Of a stretch of DNA of 64,000 nucleotides, positions 17,099 to 26,216 are shown piece by piece. Position 1 is the first letter of the stretch; each line of letters starts with the position of its first letter. The position numbers and the translations under genes were made by a program. This DNA is from Candidatus Manganitrophaceae bacterium (GTDB taxonomy: Bacteria > Nitrospirota > Nitrospiria > SBBL01 > Manganitrophaceae): positions 62,001-126,000 of the forward strand of contig JACQEZ010000016.1 of the NCBI GenBank assembly GCA_016200325.1, written 5' to 3'. The notes below the pieces were generated by a model that had not been told where the DNA came from, did no database searches, and saw only the letters and a program-made list of their open reading frames with translations.

Positions 17099-17451
17099 GA
17101 AAGGTCCCCTTTATAAGATGATCGTCCGATGATGACAATTCACACTGTTTCTGATTTGCCGCCCGGATCATATCCCCAGGACAATCAGGAATCAATACAA
17201 AGATGGCCACGGTCTGCTGCATGACCGCATTAAACCGGCACCCGCTTTGTAGAGGGAGATGCGTCAATCTGGCGTTGAAGTCCTCACCCCTTTCATATTG
17301 TTTTTGCACTTGCAATTTAAATTCATTACATATTAATCTCACGGTCTGATTAATAATTTACCCCCGGTTCTTTTCCCAAGTGTGAGAAGCTGTTTCGTTT
17401 TCAATGTGTAAAGATACATTCATCCAACGACCAATTCTCAAGGGAGATCTG
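17099..17451. other. Divergent intergenic region
   Basis: Separates two divergent exported-protein genes. ATTAAT at 17332-17337 and 17349-17354 form a spaced dyad that could bind a regulator. The minus frame crossing the region has no family features. Confidence 0.4.
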
Positions 17452-18156
17452 ATGGGGTGGATCGAAAAAGGCGCGGTCCTATTTATCGGCTTCATTTTGT
17501 TGATTGCATCTTTTAAGAAGGTCGATGCAGAGGAGATCCTTTTTCAACAGTTGCCCGATCAGAGAGGCGGCGCCACCTCCGGATTTACACTGCCCGGTTC
17601 CGTGTCGCCGCTCATTGTGGTGGCCGACAATTTTGGGTCCAAGCAATCGGCGCAGATTGGACGGGTGACCTGGTGGGGGGGATATTTCAATCCCTCGGGT
17701 CCCGATAATTTCACCCTCCGGTTTTATAGCGACACCGCCGGGAAACCGGGTTCTCTCCTACAGAGCTATTCGATCGGCGGCAGCGCCATCAAGATTTCCA
17801 CCGGAGAAGAGATCTTCGGACTGAACCCGGAGTTCAGATATTCGACGACCCTTTCGACGCCGCTCACGATCCAAAAGAATGATCTCTATTGGATCAGTAT
17901 CTTTAACGACCGGGGTCCAAAGGCCTGGCTCTGGGAATCCTCTGCCACGACGGATGGGATTCAGCGCAGCTTTATCGATCCGGTCGAGGGTCCCTGGCAG
18001 GCCGCCGTGGACAATGAAGGCCGGCCGGTGATCGACATGGCTTTTCAATTAGACGCACCCTCTCCCGTTCCGTTATCCCCGACCTTTCTCTTTATGGCCT
18101 CCGCGCTGATTCTGTTGGTATTCCTCGCGCGCTTTCAGAAGATGGGATTGAGATAA
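17452..18156 (+). CDS. Exported protein with PEP-CTERM-like sorting tail
   Basis: Protein of 234 aa. Residues 1-30 form a signal peptide. The body is beta-rich (VTWWGGYFNPSGPDNFTLRF, GKPGSLLQSYS, NDLYWISIFNDRG), a pattern common among secreted PEP-CTERM proteins. The tail has a Pro-rich motif (SPVPLSPT), one transmembrane helix (LFMASALILLVFLARF) and a short basic end, which is the layout of exosortase substrates, though the motif is VPLSPT rather than VPEP. Exosortase would cleave there and anchor the protein at the surface. Start at 17452 has AGGGAG upstream. No exosortase gene is in the window. Confidence 0.7.
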   Translation: MGWIEKGAVLFIGFILLIASFKKVDAEEILFQQLPDQRGGATSGFTLPGSVSPLIVVADNFGSKQSAQIGRVTWWGGYFNPSGPDNFTLRFYSDTAGKPGSLLQSYSIGGSAIKISTGEEIFGLNPEFRYSTTLSTPLTIQKNDLYWISIFNDRGPKAWLWESSATTDGIQRSFIDPVEGPWQAAVDNEGRPVIDMAFQLDAPSPVPLSPTFLFMASALILLVFLARFQKMGLR

Positions 18157-18158
18157 CC

Positions 18159-18644
18159 TCACTTCTTATCCCGGCGATTCTTCAAATCATTTTCATCAAT
18201 ATGGAAATGATGCAGCATCCGATGCGCGAGGGGCGCGGAGACGATTCCCATCACGCCGATAAAGATCAGTCCGCTGAACAGCGCATAGGCCGCTGCAAAA
18301 AGCTTGGCGTTCTTGGACAGCAGCGGGTCGACCGGTCCCATCCCGCCGAGAATCATGGAGGCATTCAACAGAGCGTCAATCCAAGGAAGATCCGCGATCC
18401 AGTGGTAGCCGGCGATCCCGATACAGAGCGCGACAGAGGCCAACGCCGCTGCAATCAAGAGACTCACCGCGACTCTTCTTAGAAAGACCGGCAAGGGGGC
18501 GAGCTTTTGATGTCTTCGCTCAAGACCGTAAGGATCGATCGACACCGCTTCTTCGCTCCTGATTCTCGCTATCGCGTTTTTCGAATGCGCCGATGACGCT
18601 GATTCGAAGAGGATGCAGCGGGCTTTTCTCGGGGACCGCTTCAA
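18159..18644 (-). CDS. Small multi-pass membrane protein, ion-channel-like
   Basis: Protein of up to 161 aa. Three hydrophobic segments: RVAVSLLIAAALASVALCIG, WIDALLNASMILGGMGPVD (partly re-entrant) and FAAAYALFSGLIFIGVMGIV, then a basic His-rich tail (LAHRMLHHFHIDEND). The order TM, short loop with GGMGP, TM resembles two-TM pore proteins and a family of short uncharacterised proteins related to them. The first 45 residues are hydrophilic and may not be translated; the start is uncertain. Its stop lies 3 bases from that of the opposing gene. Confidence 0.6.
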   Translation of the reverse strand: MKRSPRKARCILFESASSAHSKNAIARIRSEEAVSIDPYGLERRHQKLAPLPVFLRRVAVSLLIAAALASVALCIGIAGYHWIADLPWIDALLNASMILGGMGPVDPLLSKNAKLFAAAYALFSGLIFIGVMGIVSAPLAHRMLHHFHIDENDLKNRRDKK

Positions 18645-18683
18645 TAAATAACCCGGCTTTGATCTTAAAAATTCAGCCGCCGG

Positions 18684-19331
18684 CTACAGCTCTTTCCACG
18701 TCTCTCCATCCCAGATTTCTATTTTCGTCACAGGATGCACCTCCCAGAGCGATCCCCTGGTTTTGCCGACATCGCCCGGATGTTCGGAATCATACAGCGC
18801 CCAGCCCGAGACCCGGATCCGGGTCCCCTCTTTCGCCCATTGCTTCAGCGTGTGAAGACGCCAGCTTTTGTGTTGATGCTGCCCGGCCGGGGTGGCATCG
18901 ACGCGCACCCCTTCCGGTCGCATCGCCTCGGCTTCTTTGAGGGTCATCGGATGTTTGGCTCCGATCCAGAGGAGAAAATCCCGCCGCGTTTTAGAATAGC
19001 AATTCACCCCCTCCGGACCGGCCTGCTTTGCATGCAGCAGATACCCTTCGAGCGTAATTCCGCGGGCCTCATTTCGATCGACATAGAGCCGGTGTGCGAG
19101 AGAGAAATCGCTCCGATCCTTCGCGGCATGAAGGTTCGGGGTCAATGTCTCTAAAAACTGCGCCACCGTCATCATCTCATAGGTGGCGGGCGCATCGATC
19201 CGGTTCTTCAACCGATTCAGCGCCGGATCTCCCCCCTCCCCCTTCGGCGGACAGGGCGGGATCGCCGAGGCGGGGAGATCGGGAGAGAGAACGAAGAAAA
19301 TCGAAAGCAAGACCCACGTGAGTCGTTTCAT
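18684..19331 (-). CDS. Exported hypothetical protein
   Basis: Protein of 215 aa with a signal peptide (to about residue 23, PASA before IPP). The mature protein contains LHAAKDRSDFSLAHRLYVDRNEAR, YLLHAKQAGPEGVNCYSKTRRDF, VDATPAGQHQHKSW and ends with SLWEVHPVTKIEIWDG. The WEVHPVTKIE ending recurs in a family of small secreted bacterial proteins without known function. It is 39 bases upstream of the small membrane protein gene, so the two may share a transcript. Confidence 0.65.
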   Translation of the reverse strand: MKRLTWVLLSIFFVLSPDLPASAIPPCPPKGEGGDPALNRLKNRIDAPATYEMMTVAQFLETLTPNLHAAKDRSDFSLAHRLYVDRNEARGITLEGYLLHAKQAGPEGVNCYSKTRRDFLLWIGAKHPMTLKEAEAMRPEGVRVDATPAGQHQHKSWRLHTLKQWAKEGTRIRVSGWALYDSEHPGDVGKTRGSLWEVHPVTKIEIWDGETWKEL

Positions 19332-19766
19332 CGGAGCAACCCAGGTTTAGTAGGTGAGTCGATTATAACATTCTCACCCCCTGCAAGGGCGAGAGAGAAA
19401 AGAGGGTACGTTGGATAACGCTCCGACAGACGAGCATGTCACTAAAGGGAGCGATGCAAATAGGGATGGCGGGGCATCGTACTCTTGGAGCTGCCCGACT
19501 CGATTCTTACCAATGGAGGTCGCATTGTCGGGTCTATTCCAAACGCCAATTGCTTCATAAATATGAGTTCGCCATGCATAGGTTATATGAAGGCATCTTT
19601 CTTGCTTTAATCTAGGATATTTTCTTAATTGTGCTGAGAATCCCTTTCAGGGACAAGCCTCCATGAAAGCCCCCAACCCCCAGAAGTATTTGGTTTTCAT
19701 TCCTTCTCTTCATTACTCTAACCTTTGGTCGACTGTTTTATCTCCCTTCACCGTATTGACCTTCGC

Positions 19767-19784
19767 TTGCAACTTAATTGCAAT
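19767..19784. repeat. 18-bp repeat with TTGCAA dyad, copy 1
   Basis: Identical to 20023-20040, 256 bases away. Two palindromic TTGCAA half-sites suggest a protein-binding site. Confidence 0.6.
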
Positions 19785-20022
19785 CCTCATGAGATGCGTT
19801 CGCGTTGAAGCTATTCCAAACCGTCGTCTTCTCCCTATTTATCCCTTTCGCGGTTTACTCCATACTGGAAATAAGCCTTTCTATCTCTATGCATTAACGC
19901 CGCCGCTATTGGAGCACATTTTAAACATCTCCCCTAGTGCCGATCCGAATAAATCGCTCGCGGAATCAAGCTACGAAACCTATAGAGGAACGGGTTTTAA
20001 GTTAGACGCGCTTTGAACCTTT

Positions 20023-20040
20023 TTGCAACTTAATTGCAAT
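20023..20040. promoter_or_regulatory. 18-bp repeat with TTGCAA dyad, copy 2, next to the SBBP gene start
   Basis: Lies directly before the GGGGG-containing ribosome site of the 1081-aa gene. A protein bound here would block or control its expression; the pair with 19767-19784 would allow looping. Confidence 0.5.
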
Positions 20041-20058
20041 ATACCAGGGGGATGATCG

Positions 20059-23000
20059 ATGAAGCTTTCCATTCGTCTGCAGATTCTTTTGATGTTGATG
20101 GTTGCCACACCGGTCTATGCCGCAATCCAATTCGATTCAACCTCTTCTCAACCTCCCTCCGATGTTCGACAACAGCTCCTCTCCTCATATGGCAAGCTAC
20201 CCCTGAGTTTTGAGGCGAATACCGGACAGAGCGATCCGGCGGTTCAGTTTTTATCCAGAGGCGCAGGATATATCCTCTACCTCACTCACACCGACGCTAT
20301 CCTGACACTGACGAAAGCCTCGGAAGCTCCCAAGGACCCCAGAGAGAAGGTAACCAATAAAACAGAGACGGCCACCTTGAAGATGCGGCTGATCGGGGCG
20401 GCTCCTCACCCGAAGATCACGGGAGAAGAAAGACTGCCCGGGAAGGTAAACTACCTGATTGGGCAAGACCCCGCTCGATGGACAAAGGGGGTCACCACCT
20501 ATGAGAAGGTCCATTATGAGAATGTCTATCCCGGCATTGATCTGGTTTACTACGGCAATCAACGTCAGTTGGAATATGATTTCGTCGTCGCGCCGGGAGC
20601 CGACCCGAAGAAGATCGGACTGCGCTTTGAAGGCTCAGACAAGTTACAGATCAATTCTGAAGGAGATCTCATTCTAAAAGTCGGCAGCGAGGAGGTCCGC
20701 CTCCACCGGCCGCTGGTCTATCAAGAGAAAAGTGGCGTGCGGGAGGTCATCCCGGCTCGCTATGTGCAGAAAGGGAAAAACCGGATCGGCTTTCAGGTGG
20801 CCGCTTATGATCAATCAAAAGCACTGATCATCGATCCAATTCTCAGCTATTCGACCTTCTTAGGCGGAAGCGGCAGAAACCAAGGTAATGGCATTGCGGT
20901 GGATGCTTCAGGATATGTTTATCTCACAGGCACAAGCGAATCCAATGACTTTCGGACCACACCCGGTGCCTATGATCGAACATTCAATGGCGGCTGCTGC
21001 GATGCCTTTGTGTCAAAGCTGGATCCCACCGGCTCGACTGTCCTCTATTCGACCTACCTGGGAGGAAATGAAAGCGATGGAGCAACTGGCATTGCCGTAG
21101 ATGCTGCGGGAAACGCCTATGTGACCGGTTGGACCCGGTCAGCCAACTTTCCAACGACCCCGGGGGCGTTTTCGAATTCTACAGTTGTGGGCTCGATAAA
21201 GCCTTTTGTCACCAAGTTAAATGCCGCTGGATCAGATCTTCTCTATTCCACCTTTTTAGCTAGAAATAGCACTAACGGCTCCGCCCATGGCATCGCCATC
21301 GACGCCTCCGGAAATGCCTATATTGTTGGAGAAACCCCCTCGTTCGACTTTCCGACGACTCCAGGCGCATTTAATACCACTGCAAAAGGTGATTTTGTAA
21401 CAAAGCTGAATTCGACCGGTTCCGCCCTGCTCTATTCCACTTTCCTTGGCGTCTACTGCAACATCTCTGGGATTGCAGTCGATGGGGGAGGGAATGCCTA
21501 TTTGACCGGATATACTGGCCACGCTGACTTTCCGACGACCCCCGGGGCCTATCAGACGAGTTATCAGGGGGGCTTCTACGATGTATTCGTGACAAAGCTA
21601 AATGCCAGTGGCTCAAGCCTCCTTTATTCCACCTTTCTTGGCGGGAGTGGTAATGATTTTGGCACCGCCATCGCAGTAGACGCCTCAGGGCAGGTTTATA
21701 TCACGGGTCAGACCAGCTCAGTCGGATTTCCAACGACGCCAGGCGCTTATCAGACCACCTTCCAGGGTGGATCAACCAACAATGACGCCGCCCCCGATGG
21801 GTTTGTAGCGAAGATCAATGTAAATGGTTCCAGCCTCGTCTACTCCACCTTTCTAGGTGGAAAAGACCCAGAGGTGGCGACTGCCATTGCCGTCAATTCT
21901 TCCGGAGAGGCGTATGTAACAGGCTATACAGGCTCGGCTGACTTTCCGACAACACCCGGGGCACTCGACACAACGATTAATGGCGTATATGATATTTTTC
22001 TAACAAAGCTCAATGCCGCCGGCTCCGCATTGCTCTACGCCACCTTCCTCGGGGGAAGCGGTTCGGAAGATGCTTCTTTTGCCATTGCGATCAATGCCTC
22101 CGAACAAATCTACCTGAGCGGCATTACCGGTTCGACCGACTTCCCAACCACGCCCGGTGCCTTTGATACGGTCAACGGCCATAATGATGGTTTCTTCTCA
22201 GTATTGAATCTCGGCCTGACCGACGTCTTTAACCGACCGAATGGCACCCAGCTCGGTGTTAACTGGAATGAATATCAGCCGGATTTCGAAATCTTCAATC
22301 AGCAACTGCGCAATGTCACCGCCGGAAATGAGTCGGCCACCTACAAGCGGGCCTTTGGGCCCGACCAGAGCGTCTCCGTTGACTGTAAGGTGATGGCTCC
22401 CGGAAACAGCTGCGGCGTGATGGCGCGATTGACCGACGGAAACAATTTCTACCGCGCCCGAATCGATGTCGGTCAAGGAAATGTGGCCCTCTATAAAACC
22501 GTCAATGGCGTCACCAACTCTCTCGGCGCTGCGACGCGCCCGCTTCAGATCGATACCTATTATCATCTGCGCTTGGTGGTAGAAGGCGCCGTATTGTCGG
22601 TCTTCTTAAATCATGAAAGTAATCCCTTAATTTCCGTGACGGACGGCTCATTGCGGACAGGAGATCTGACAGGCATTCGGTCTTTTAGCACTTCACCCGG
22701 CGCGGTCTGGTTTGATAATTTCGATGTCGTCACCCCCTATTCTGATCCTTTCTCTCGCGCCAACTCGAGCAACCTGGGGCTCGATTGGAATGAATATCTG
22801 TCGGGTTTAGAGATCTTCTCCAATCAGCTTCGAAATACCAATGCTGGAAATAAGGCGGCGGTCTTTAACCAAATCCTCGGGCCGGATCAAGATATCACGG
22901 TGCAGTGTAAAGTGACAGCCCCTGATACCGCCTGCGGCCTCATGGCCCGCTGGTCAGATGCCGGCAACTTCTACCGGCTGCGCCTCGATGCCGGTCTGCA

Positions 23001-23304
23001 AAATATCGCCCTCTTCAAAACGGTCAATGGGGTCACCACACGCATCGGGGTGGCCAGCCAGCCGTTACAGCTCAATACCTATTATCGGCTTCGCCTGGTG
23101 GTCCAAGGCACCGGCTTGGCGGTTTTCTTCCAGGATGAGAGTGCCCCCCTGTTCACAGCGGTGGACGCTTCTCTACCAAAGGGAGATTTCTCAGGCATCC
23201 GCGCCTCTGCGTCCGGACCTGCCACCACCTGGTTCGACAACTTTACCGCCCGCAGGGTCGAGGCACCGTTTACCCCGGTCTCTACCTCTGTGCCAGGCAG
23301 GTGA
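20059..23304 (+). CDS. Large secreted SBBP-repeat protein with two C-terminal LamG-like domains
   Basis: Protein of 1081 aa. Signal peptide to about residue 22. Residues about 35-260 form the conserved N-terminal region found with SBBP repeats (LSFEANTGQSDPAVQFLSRG, GIDLVYYGNQRQLEYDF, LIIDPILSYSTFLGG). From about residue 262 to 715 there are seven SBBP repeats of 55-65 residues, each with YSTFLGG, GIAVDASG, YxTG and FPTTPGA motifs; these are expected to build a beta-propeller. From about 721 two related domains of about 170 residues follow (DVFNRPNGTQLGVNWNEY and DPFSRANSSNLGLDWNEY), jelly-roll/LamG-like with FYRxRxDxG and WFDNF motifs. No membrane anchor at the end. A surface or extracellular binding role is likely; the ligand is unknown. 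Confidence 0.9.
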   Translation: MKLSIRLQILLMLMVATPVYAAIQFDSTSSQPPSDVRQQLLSSYGKLPLSFEANTGQSDPAVQFLSRGAGYILYLTHTDAILTLTKASEAPKDPREKVTNKTETATLKMRLIGAAPHPKITGEERLPGKVNYLIGQDPARWTKGVTTYEKVHYENVYPGIDLVYYGNQRQLEYDFVVAPGADPKKIGLRFEGSDKLQINSEGDLILKVGSEEVRLHRPLVYQEKSGVREVIPARYVQKGKNRIGFQVAAYDQSKALIIDPILSYSTFLGGSGRNQGNGIAVDASGYVYLTGTSESNDFRTTPGAYDRTFNGGCCDAFVSKLDPTGSTVLYSTYLGGNESDGATGIAVDAAGNAYVTGWTRSANFPTTPGAFSNSTVVGSIKPFVTKLNAAGSDLLYSTFLARNSTNGSAHGIAIDASGNAYIVGETPSFDFPTTPGAFNTTAKGDFVTKLNSTGSALLYSTFLGVYCNISGIAVDGGGNAYLTGYTGHADFPTTPGAYQTSYQGGFYDVFVTKLNASGSSLLYSTFLGGSGNDFGTAIAVDASGQVYITGQTSSVGFPTTPGAYQTTFQGGSTNNDAAPDGFVAKINVNGSSLVYSTFLGGKDPEVATAIAVNSSGEAYVTGYTGSADFPTTPGALDTTINGVYDIFLTKLNAAGSALLYATFLGGSGSEDASFAIAINASEQIYLSGITGSTDFPTTPGAFDTVNGHNDGFFSVLNLGLTDVFNRPNGTQLGVNWNEYQPDFEIFNQQLRNVTAGNESATYKRAFGPDQSVSVDCKVMAPGNSCGVMARLTDGNNFYRARIDVGQGNVALYKTVNGVTNSLGAATRPLQIDTYYHLRLVVEGAVLSVFLNHESNPLISVTDGSLRTGDLTGIRSFSTSPGAVWFDNFDVVTPYSDPFSRANSSNLGLDWNEYLSGLEIFSNQLRNTNAGNKAAVFNQILGPDQDITVQCKVTAPDTACGLMARWSDAGNFYRLRLDAGLQNIALFKTVNGVTTRIGVASQPLQLNTYYRLRLVVQGTGLAVFFQDESAPLFTAVDASLPKGDFSGIRASASGPATTWFDNFTARRVEAPFTPVSTSVPGR

Positions 23305-23356
23305 TGAGAGGGGTGGTACGGATGATGTAAACGATCCTTTTTTCTCGATCTTCAAT

Positions 23357-23394
23357 AAAGGCACCGGTGTTCCTGTTTCAGGACCGGTGCCTTT
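23357..23394 (+). terminator. Hairpin terminator after the SBBP gene
   Basis: AAAGGCACCGGT (23357-23368) pairs with ACCGGTGCCTTT (23383-23394), a perfect 12-bp stem with a 14-base loop, then ATTTTG. Confidence 0.85.
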
Positions 23395-23782
23395 ATTTTG
23401 TGTGAAGGAAAGATTGGCAGAATGATGATCGGAATCGGAAGACCAATACCTTTAGACGATGGAGAAGGAGGTGACTGCTTCACACTGCAGCGGTCAAGAC
23501 GGCCGGCACATCGCTGAAATCGGGGAAACATCGCATGGATATATATTAAACGAGCATACCGTTGAGGGAGGCACTCTATCTTGAGTTCATCGATGAAAGG
23601 ATGGGCAAGAGAACGCGGAGTCGGAATCTATTCCTGGATACCTAACCGCTGGGGCCTTCGGCTTACTTCCCAAAGCCGTCTGCCTTGTTTGAGCTAACTT
23701 GTGATGATGGGATTGTCTCGTTTTTAGGGTTCATTCCACGAGGATTCTCAAGGTGAGGCGACTTTCTAAATCTTTGAAAAAC
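23395..23782. other. Intergenic region between the SBBP terminator and tRNA-Gly
   Basis: Short frames of about 40 codons exist on the plus strand (for example from 23459) but have no supporting features. Nothing else is recognised. Confidence 0.35.
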
Positions 23783-23857
23783 TGGAGCGGGAAACGGGAT
23801 TTGAACCCGCGACCCTCGCCTTGGCAAGGCGATGCTCTACCGCTGAGCTATTCCCGC
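23783..23857 (-). tRNA. tRNA-Gly (anticodon GCC)
   Basis: Read on the minus strand it starts GCGGGAATAGCTCAG and has the GGTTCAAATCC T arm. The acceptor stem GCGGGAA pairs with TTCCCGC, the anticodon loop is CTTGCCAAG, so the anticodon is GCC (plus-strand GGC at 23823-23825), and CCA is encoded (23785-23783). Length is 75 nt. Confidence 0.97.
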
Positions 23858-23881
23858 ATACGGAAGGTCGAAACGTTGGAA

Positions 23882-23911
23882 ATCTTATCGCAGACCGGGG
23901 GGTTCTGTCAA
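23882..23911 (-). promoter_or_regulatory. Sigma70-like promoter for tRNA-Gly
   Basis: Minus strand TTGACA (23911-23906), 18-base spacer, TAAGAT (23887-23882), about 25 bases before the tRNA. Confidence 0.75.
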
Positions 23912-24008
23912 CTGTGAGCGAACAAATATTGGAGGTGGATTCAATGCAGGAGCAAAATAGAACCATGCCTCCCTTCACATCGCAAACGCCCCTACTAATC
24001 TTACGAAA

Positions 24009-24045
24009 GGGAGTGGGTCTCCCATTGACAGGAAAACCCACTCCC
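24009..24045 (-). terminator. Hairpin after the first FG-GAP lipoprotein gene
   Basis: GGGAGTGGGT (24009-24018) pairs with ACCCACTCCC (24036-24045); on the minus strand TTTCGT follows, a weak T tract. It lies 11 bases beyond the stop codon. Confidence 0.6.
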
Positions 24046-24055
24046 CTCTCCCTGA

Positions 24056-25756
24056 TCAGTGGGTCGCATCTCCATTGCGCAGATAATTACCGCGGCCGGT
24101 CGGCCAGAGGATCTGATTGGTCTTGGAGCCGGGGATGCTGTAGATCTGAATTCCCCCCCCGGTGACCGCATTGTCTTTCAAATTGACGATCACCTCCAAC
24201 TCGCCGTTGCGGTAGACATCGGCGATGGTCGGCGCCGACATCGACCCCCGTCCGGGAAGCGGCGTCTGCGCCACCTTCTGCCCCAGCCGGTTTAAAACCA
24301 CCAACGCCCCTTTTCCGGCGGTCGTTTCATATGTCGAGAAGATAATTTCGGGAAGGCCGTCTTTGTTCAGGTCGGCCACCACCGGCTCCGAAGCAAACCG
24401 GGCGCCGTTGTTGGCAAAGGAGAACTTCCAGAAGAGCTTTCCATTCGGATGGACGGCGTACATATTTCCATCGTACGACGGAAAAATAATCTCCTTCTTT
24501 CCATCCCCATCGAGATCGACCACCGCCGGGGAGGGGGTCACGTCAAGAATATTGGCGCCGGGGTCGTCATAGACGAGCGGCATCCCCGTGGTGAACGGAT
24601 ATTGAAAACCGGCGGCACGGCTGGCGTCCGAATGATAAACAAAGAGCGCGTTGCCCCGATTGGTGGTGTTGCCGGCCTGCTCATGATCTCCCACTAAAAT
24701 CAGCTCTCTCTTTCCATCGCCATCGAGGTCGGCGACCACCGGGGGAGAGTCGGTAAACTCGCTCCGATCGGCGCCATCGGGACCCCATCCCTGAATCGCC
24801 AAGTTCGGGTCATGAAAGTTGGGAACGCCTGAAAAATAGCGGCGTTTGAAGTAGGCCGCGGTAGAAAAGGGAACGCCGTTCATCTTGAAGACGCCGTTAT
24901 AGGCGGTATCATAGCTGATGATCATGTCGTTTTTGCCGTCGCCGTCGAAGTCGGCGATCCCGACATTCTGATTGTACGCCCCCGCTTCCCAACAGGTCAC
25001 CTTGGGATTACAGCCGGTGGTTGCGGAGAGCTGCGGCCAGCCGGACATGATTGCGCCGGCGGAGTTGATTAAAAATGCGATCGGCTTCACGAGCGTGCGC
25101 GCGGCGAGGAGCCCCATCTTCCCGTCGGCGCTGATCACGCCGGCGGCCAGCGCCCGGATCTCGGTGTTTCCGCCAAGCACTTTGGGAAAGCCCGGCTTGA
25201 CGGCGCCGTTCCACTGCCAGACGGAGACCCGCTCTTGATGGCTGCCGACGGCGACCTCCAGCCGTCCATCGGCATCGAGGTCGGCGACGACCGGCGGACC
25301 CCAGATCCGTCCGGTGGTGGCGGCCAGCCCCTTCCAATAGAGGGTCCCATCCGAATGCCATACATACAAGGTGCGTCCGCGGGCGGCGATAATCTCCGGG
25401 TAGCCGTCTTTGTCGAGATCGGCGATCGCGGGGGAGCTCATCCACCCTTCATCATATCCGCTTCCCACCAATGTCTTCACGAGCTTGGGAGCTTGGACCG
25501 CCAGAATGGGAGAGACCGCTTGAGCGACCACGGAAGCAGGTGTGGCGCCCTGGGCGGCCGGTTCGGTAGAGAGGGGATCTTGACCATTGATGGGAGGGGT
25601 TTGATTGCCGGTCTGCGCTGCAGGAACGATGCCGTCGCCGGAAGCAACCTGTTGCACGGGGGAAGGAGAGGAACCATCGGCACAACCCCAAAGGGAAAAA
25701 CTGAGTGAAAACAGCAGACCGATAAATGCTCTTCGAACCGGATTGATTGCAAACAT
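24056..25756 (-). CDS. FG-GAP/VCBS repeat lipoprotein
   Basis: Protein of 566 aa. A lipoprotein signal (FSLWGCADGSS, lipid Cys about residue 25) is followed by a Pro/Ala/Gln-rich linker to about residue 90. Seven repeats then each carry a calcium-binding DxDxDG-type loop (DLDKDG, DLDADG, DFDGDG, DLDGDG, DLDGDG, DLNKDG and a degenerate DVYRNG), matching a seven-bladed integrin-like propeller. It is closely similar along its length to the second lipoprotein at 26217-27902 (shared RIWGPPVV, QGWGPDGADRSEFTDSPPVVADL, PLPGRG and ILWPTGRGNYLRNGDAT motifs). Start at 25756 has GGAGG 7 bases upstream. It should sit on the outer membrane; the role is not known. Confidence 0.9.
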   Translation of the reverse strand: MFAINPVRRAFIGLLFSLSFSLWGCADGSSPSPVQQVASGDGIVPAAQTGNQTPPINGQDPLSTEPAAQGATPASVVAQAVSPILAVQAPKLVKTLVGSGYDEGWMSSPAIADLDKDGYPEIIAARGRTLYVWHSDGTLYWKGLAATTGRIWGPPVVADLDADGRLEVAVGSHQERVSVWQWNGAVKPGFPKVLGGNTEIRALAAGVISADGKMGLLAARTLVKPIAFLINSAGAIMSGWPQLSATTGCNPKVTCWEAGAYNQNVGIADFDGDGKNDMIISYDTAYNGVFKMNGVPFSTAAYFKRRYFSGVPNFHDPNLAIQGWGPDGADRSEFTDSPPVVADLDGDGKRELILVGDHEQAGNTTNRGNALFVYHSDASRAAGFQYPFTTGMPLVYDDPGANILDVTPSPAVVDLDGDGKKEIIFPSYDGNMYAVHPNGKLFWKFSFANNGARFASEPVVADLNKDGLPEIIFSTYETTAGKGALVVLNRLGQKVAQTPLPGRGSMSAPTIADVYRNGELEVIVNLKDNAVTGGGIQIYSIPGSKTNQILWPTGRGNYLRNGDATH

Positions 25757-26216
25757 CAATAAACCTCCAAGGTTGGGTGTGTGGACACAAAGCCCTCATT
25801 TTAATGGCGTCTTCACCCGAAGGATAGTCCCCCGGGAGATGCACGCCTTGACTTCAGCTTTAGGGTATGATTGGAAAAACGCCTCAGCAGGAGGTGGAAC
25901 GATCTGCCGGGCAAGGTATTACCGCCTACTGTATATTATTGGTTTTCTGTCAAGTAGGCGTCTGTCCGGTCTGCCGGCGAAGCCGCGCGAAGCGCTGGAG
26001 GCGCGTACGCATGGAAAAACCCTTTCGCTTGGTGACGATCGCTCCACCCTTTGGATGGGAAGCATCGTCAAAGCGGGCATCCAGGAAAACTACAGGAAGG
26101 TCACTGGATTCCGCCTACACCGGAATGGCGATGAAAAAAAAATTGAACTTAAATTGAAAACAGTCCGCTGAAGAGACTATTTTGCCTATCTCCGCACCAA
26201 AAGTAAAGAGAAACCT
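25757..26216. other. Intergenic region between the paralogous lipoprotein genes
   Basis: Contains a palindrome ATTCCG (26108-26113) / CGGAAT (26121-26126) inside a longer stretch resembling degenerate extragenic repeats of the form GGATTCC-CGCCTAC-CGGAATG. A 188-codon plus frame crossing it is not credible. Confidence 0.45.

Larger units (their letters stand above)
19332..20058. other. Long AT-richer leader region before the SBBP gene
   Basis: Contains two exact copies of TTGCAACTTAATTGCAAT (19767-19784 and 20023-20040); each is itself a dyad of two TTGCAA half-sites 5 bases apart. The second copy ends 18 bases before the start codon of the 1081-aa protein. A 117-codon plus frame at 19663-20016 shows no family features and is not called. 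Confidence 0.5.

Noticed and set aside
19663-20016. 117-codon plus-strand frame before the SBBP gene
   Set aside because: No ribosome site, no domain, and it covers a putative operator repeat.
25605-26171. 188-codon plus-strand frame between the lipoproteins
   Set aside because: Half lies antisense to the lipoprotein and half in intergenic repeats.
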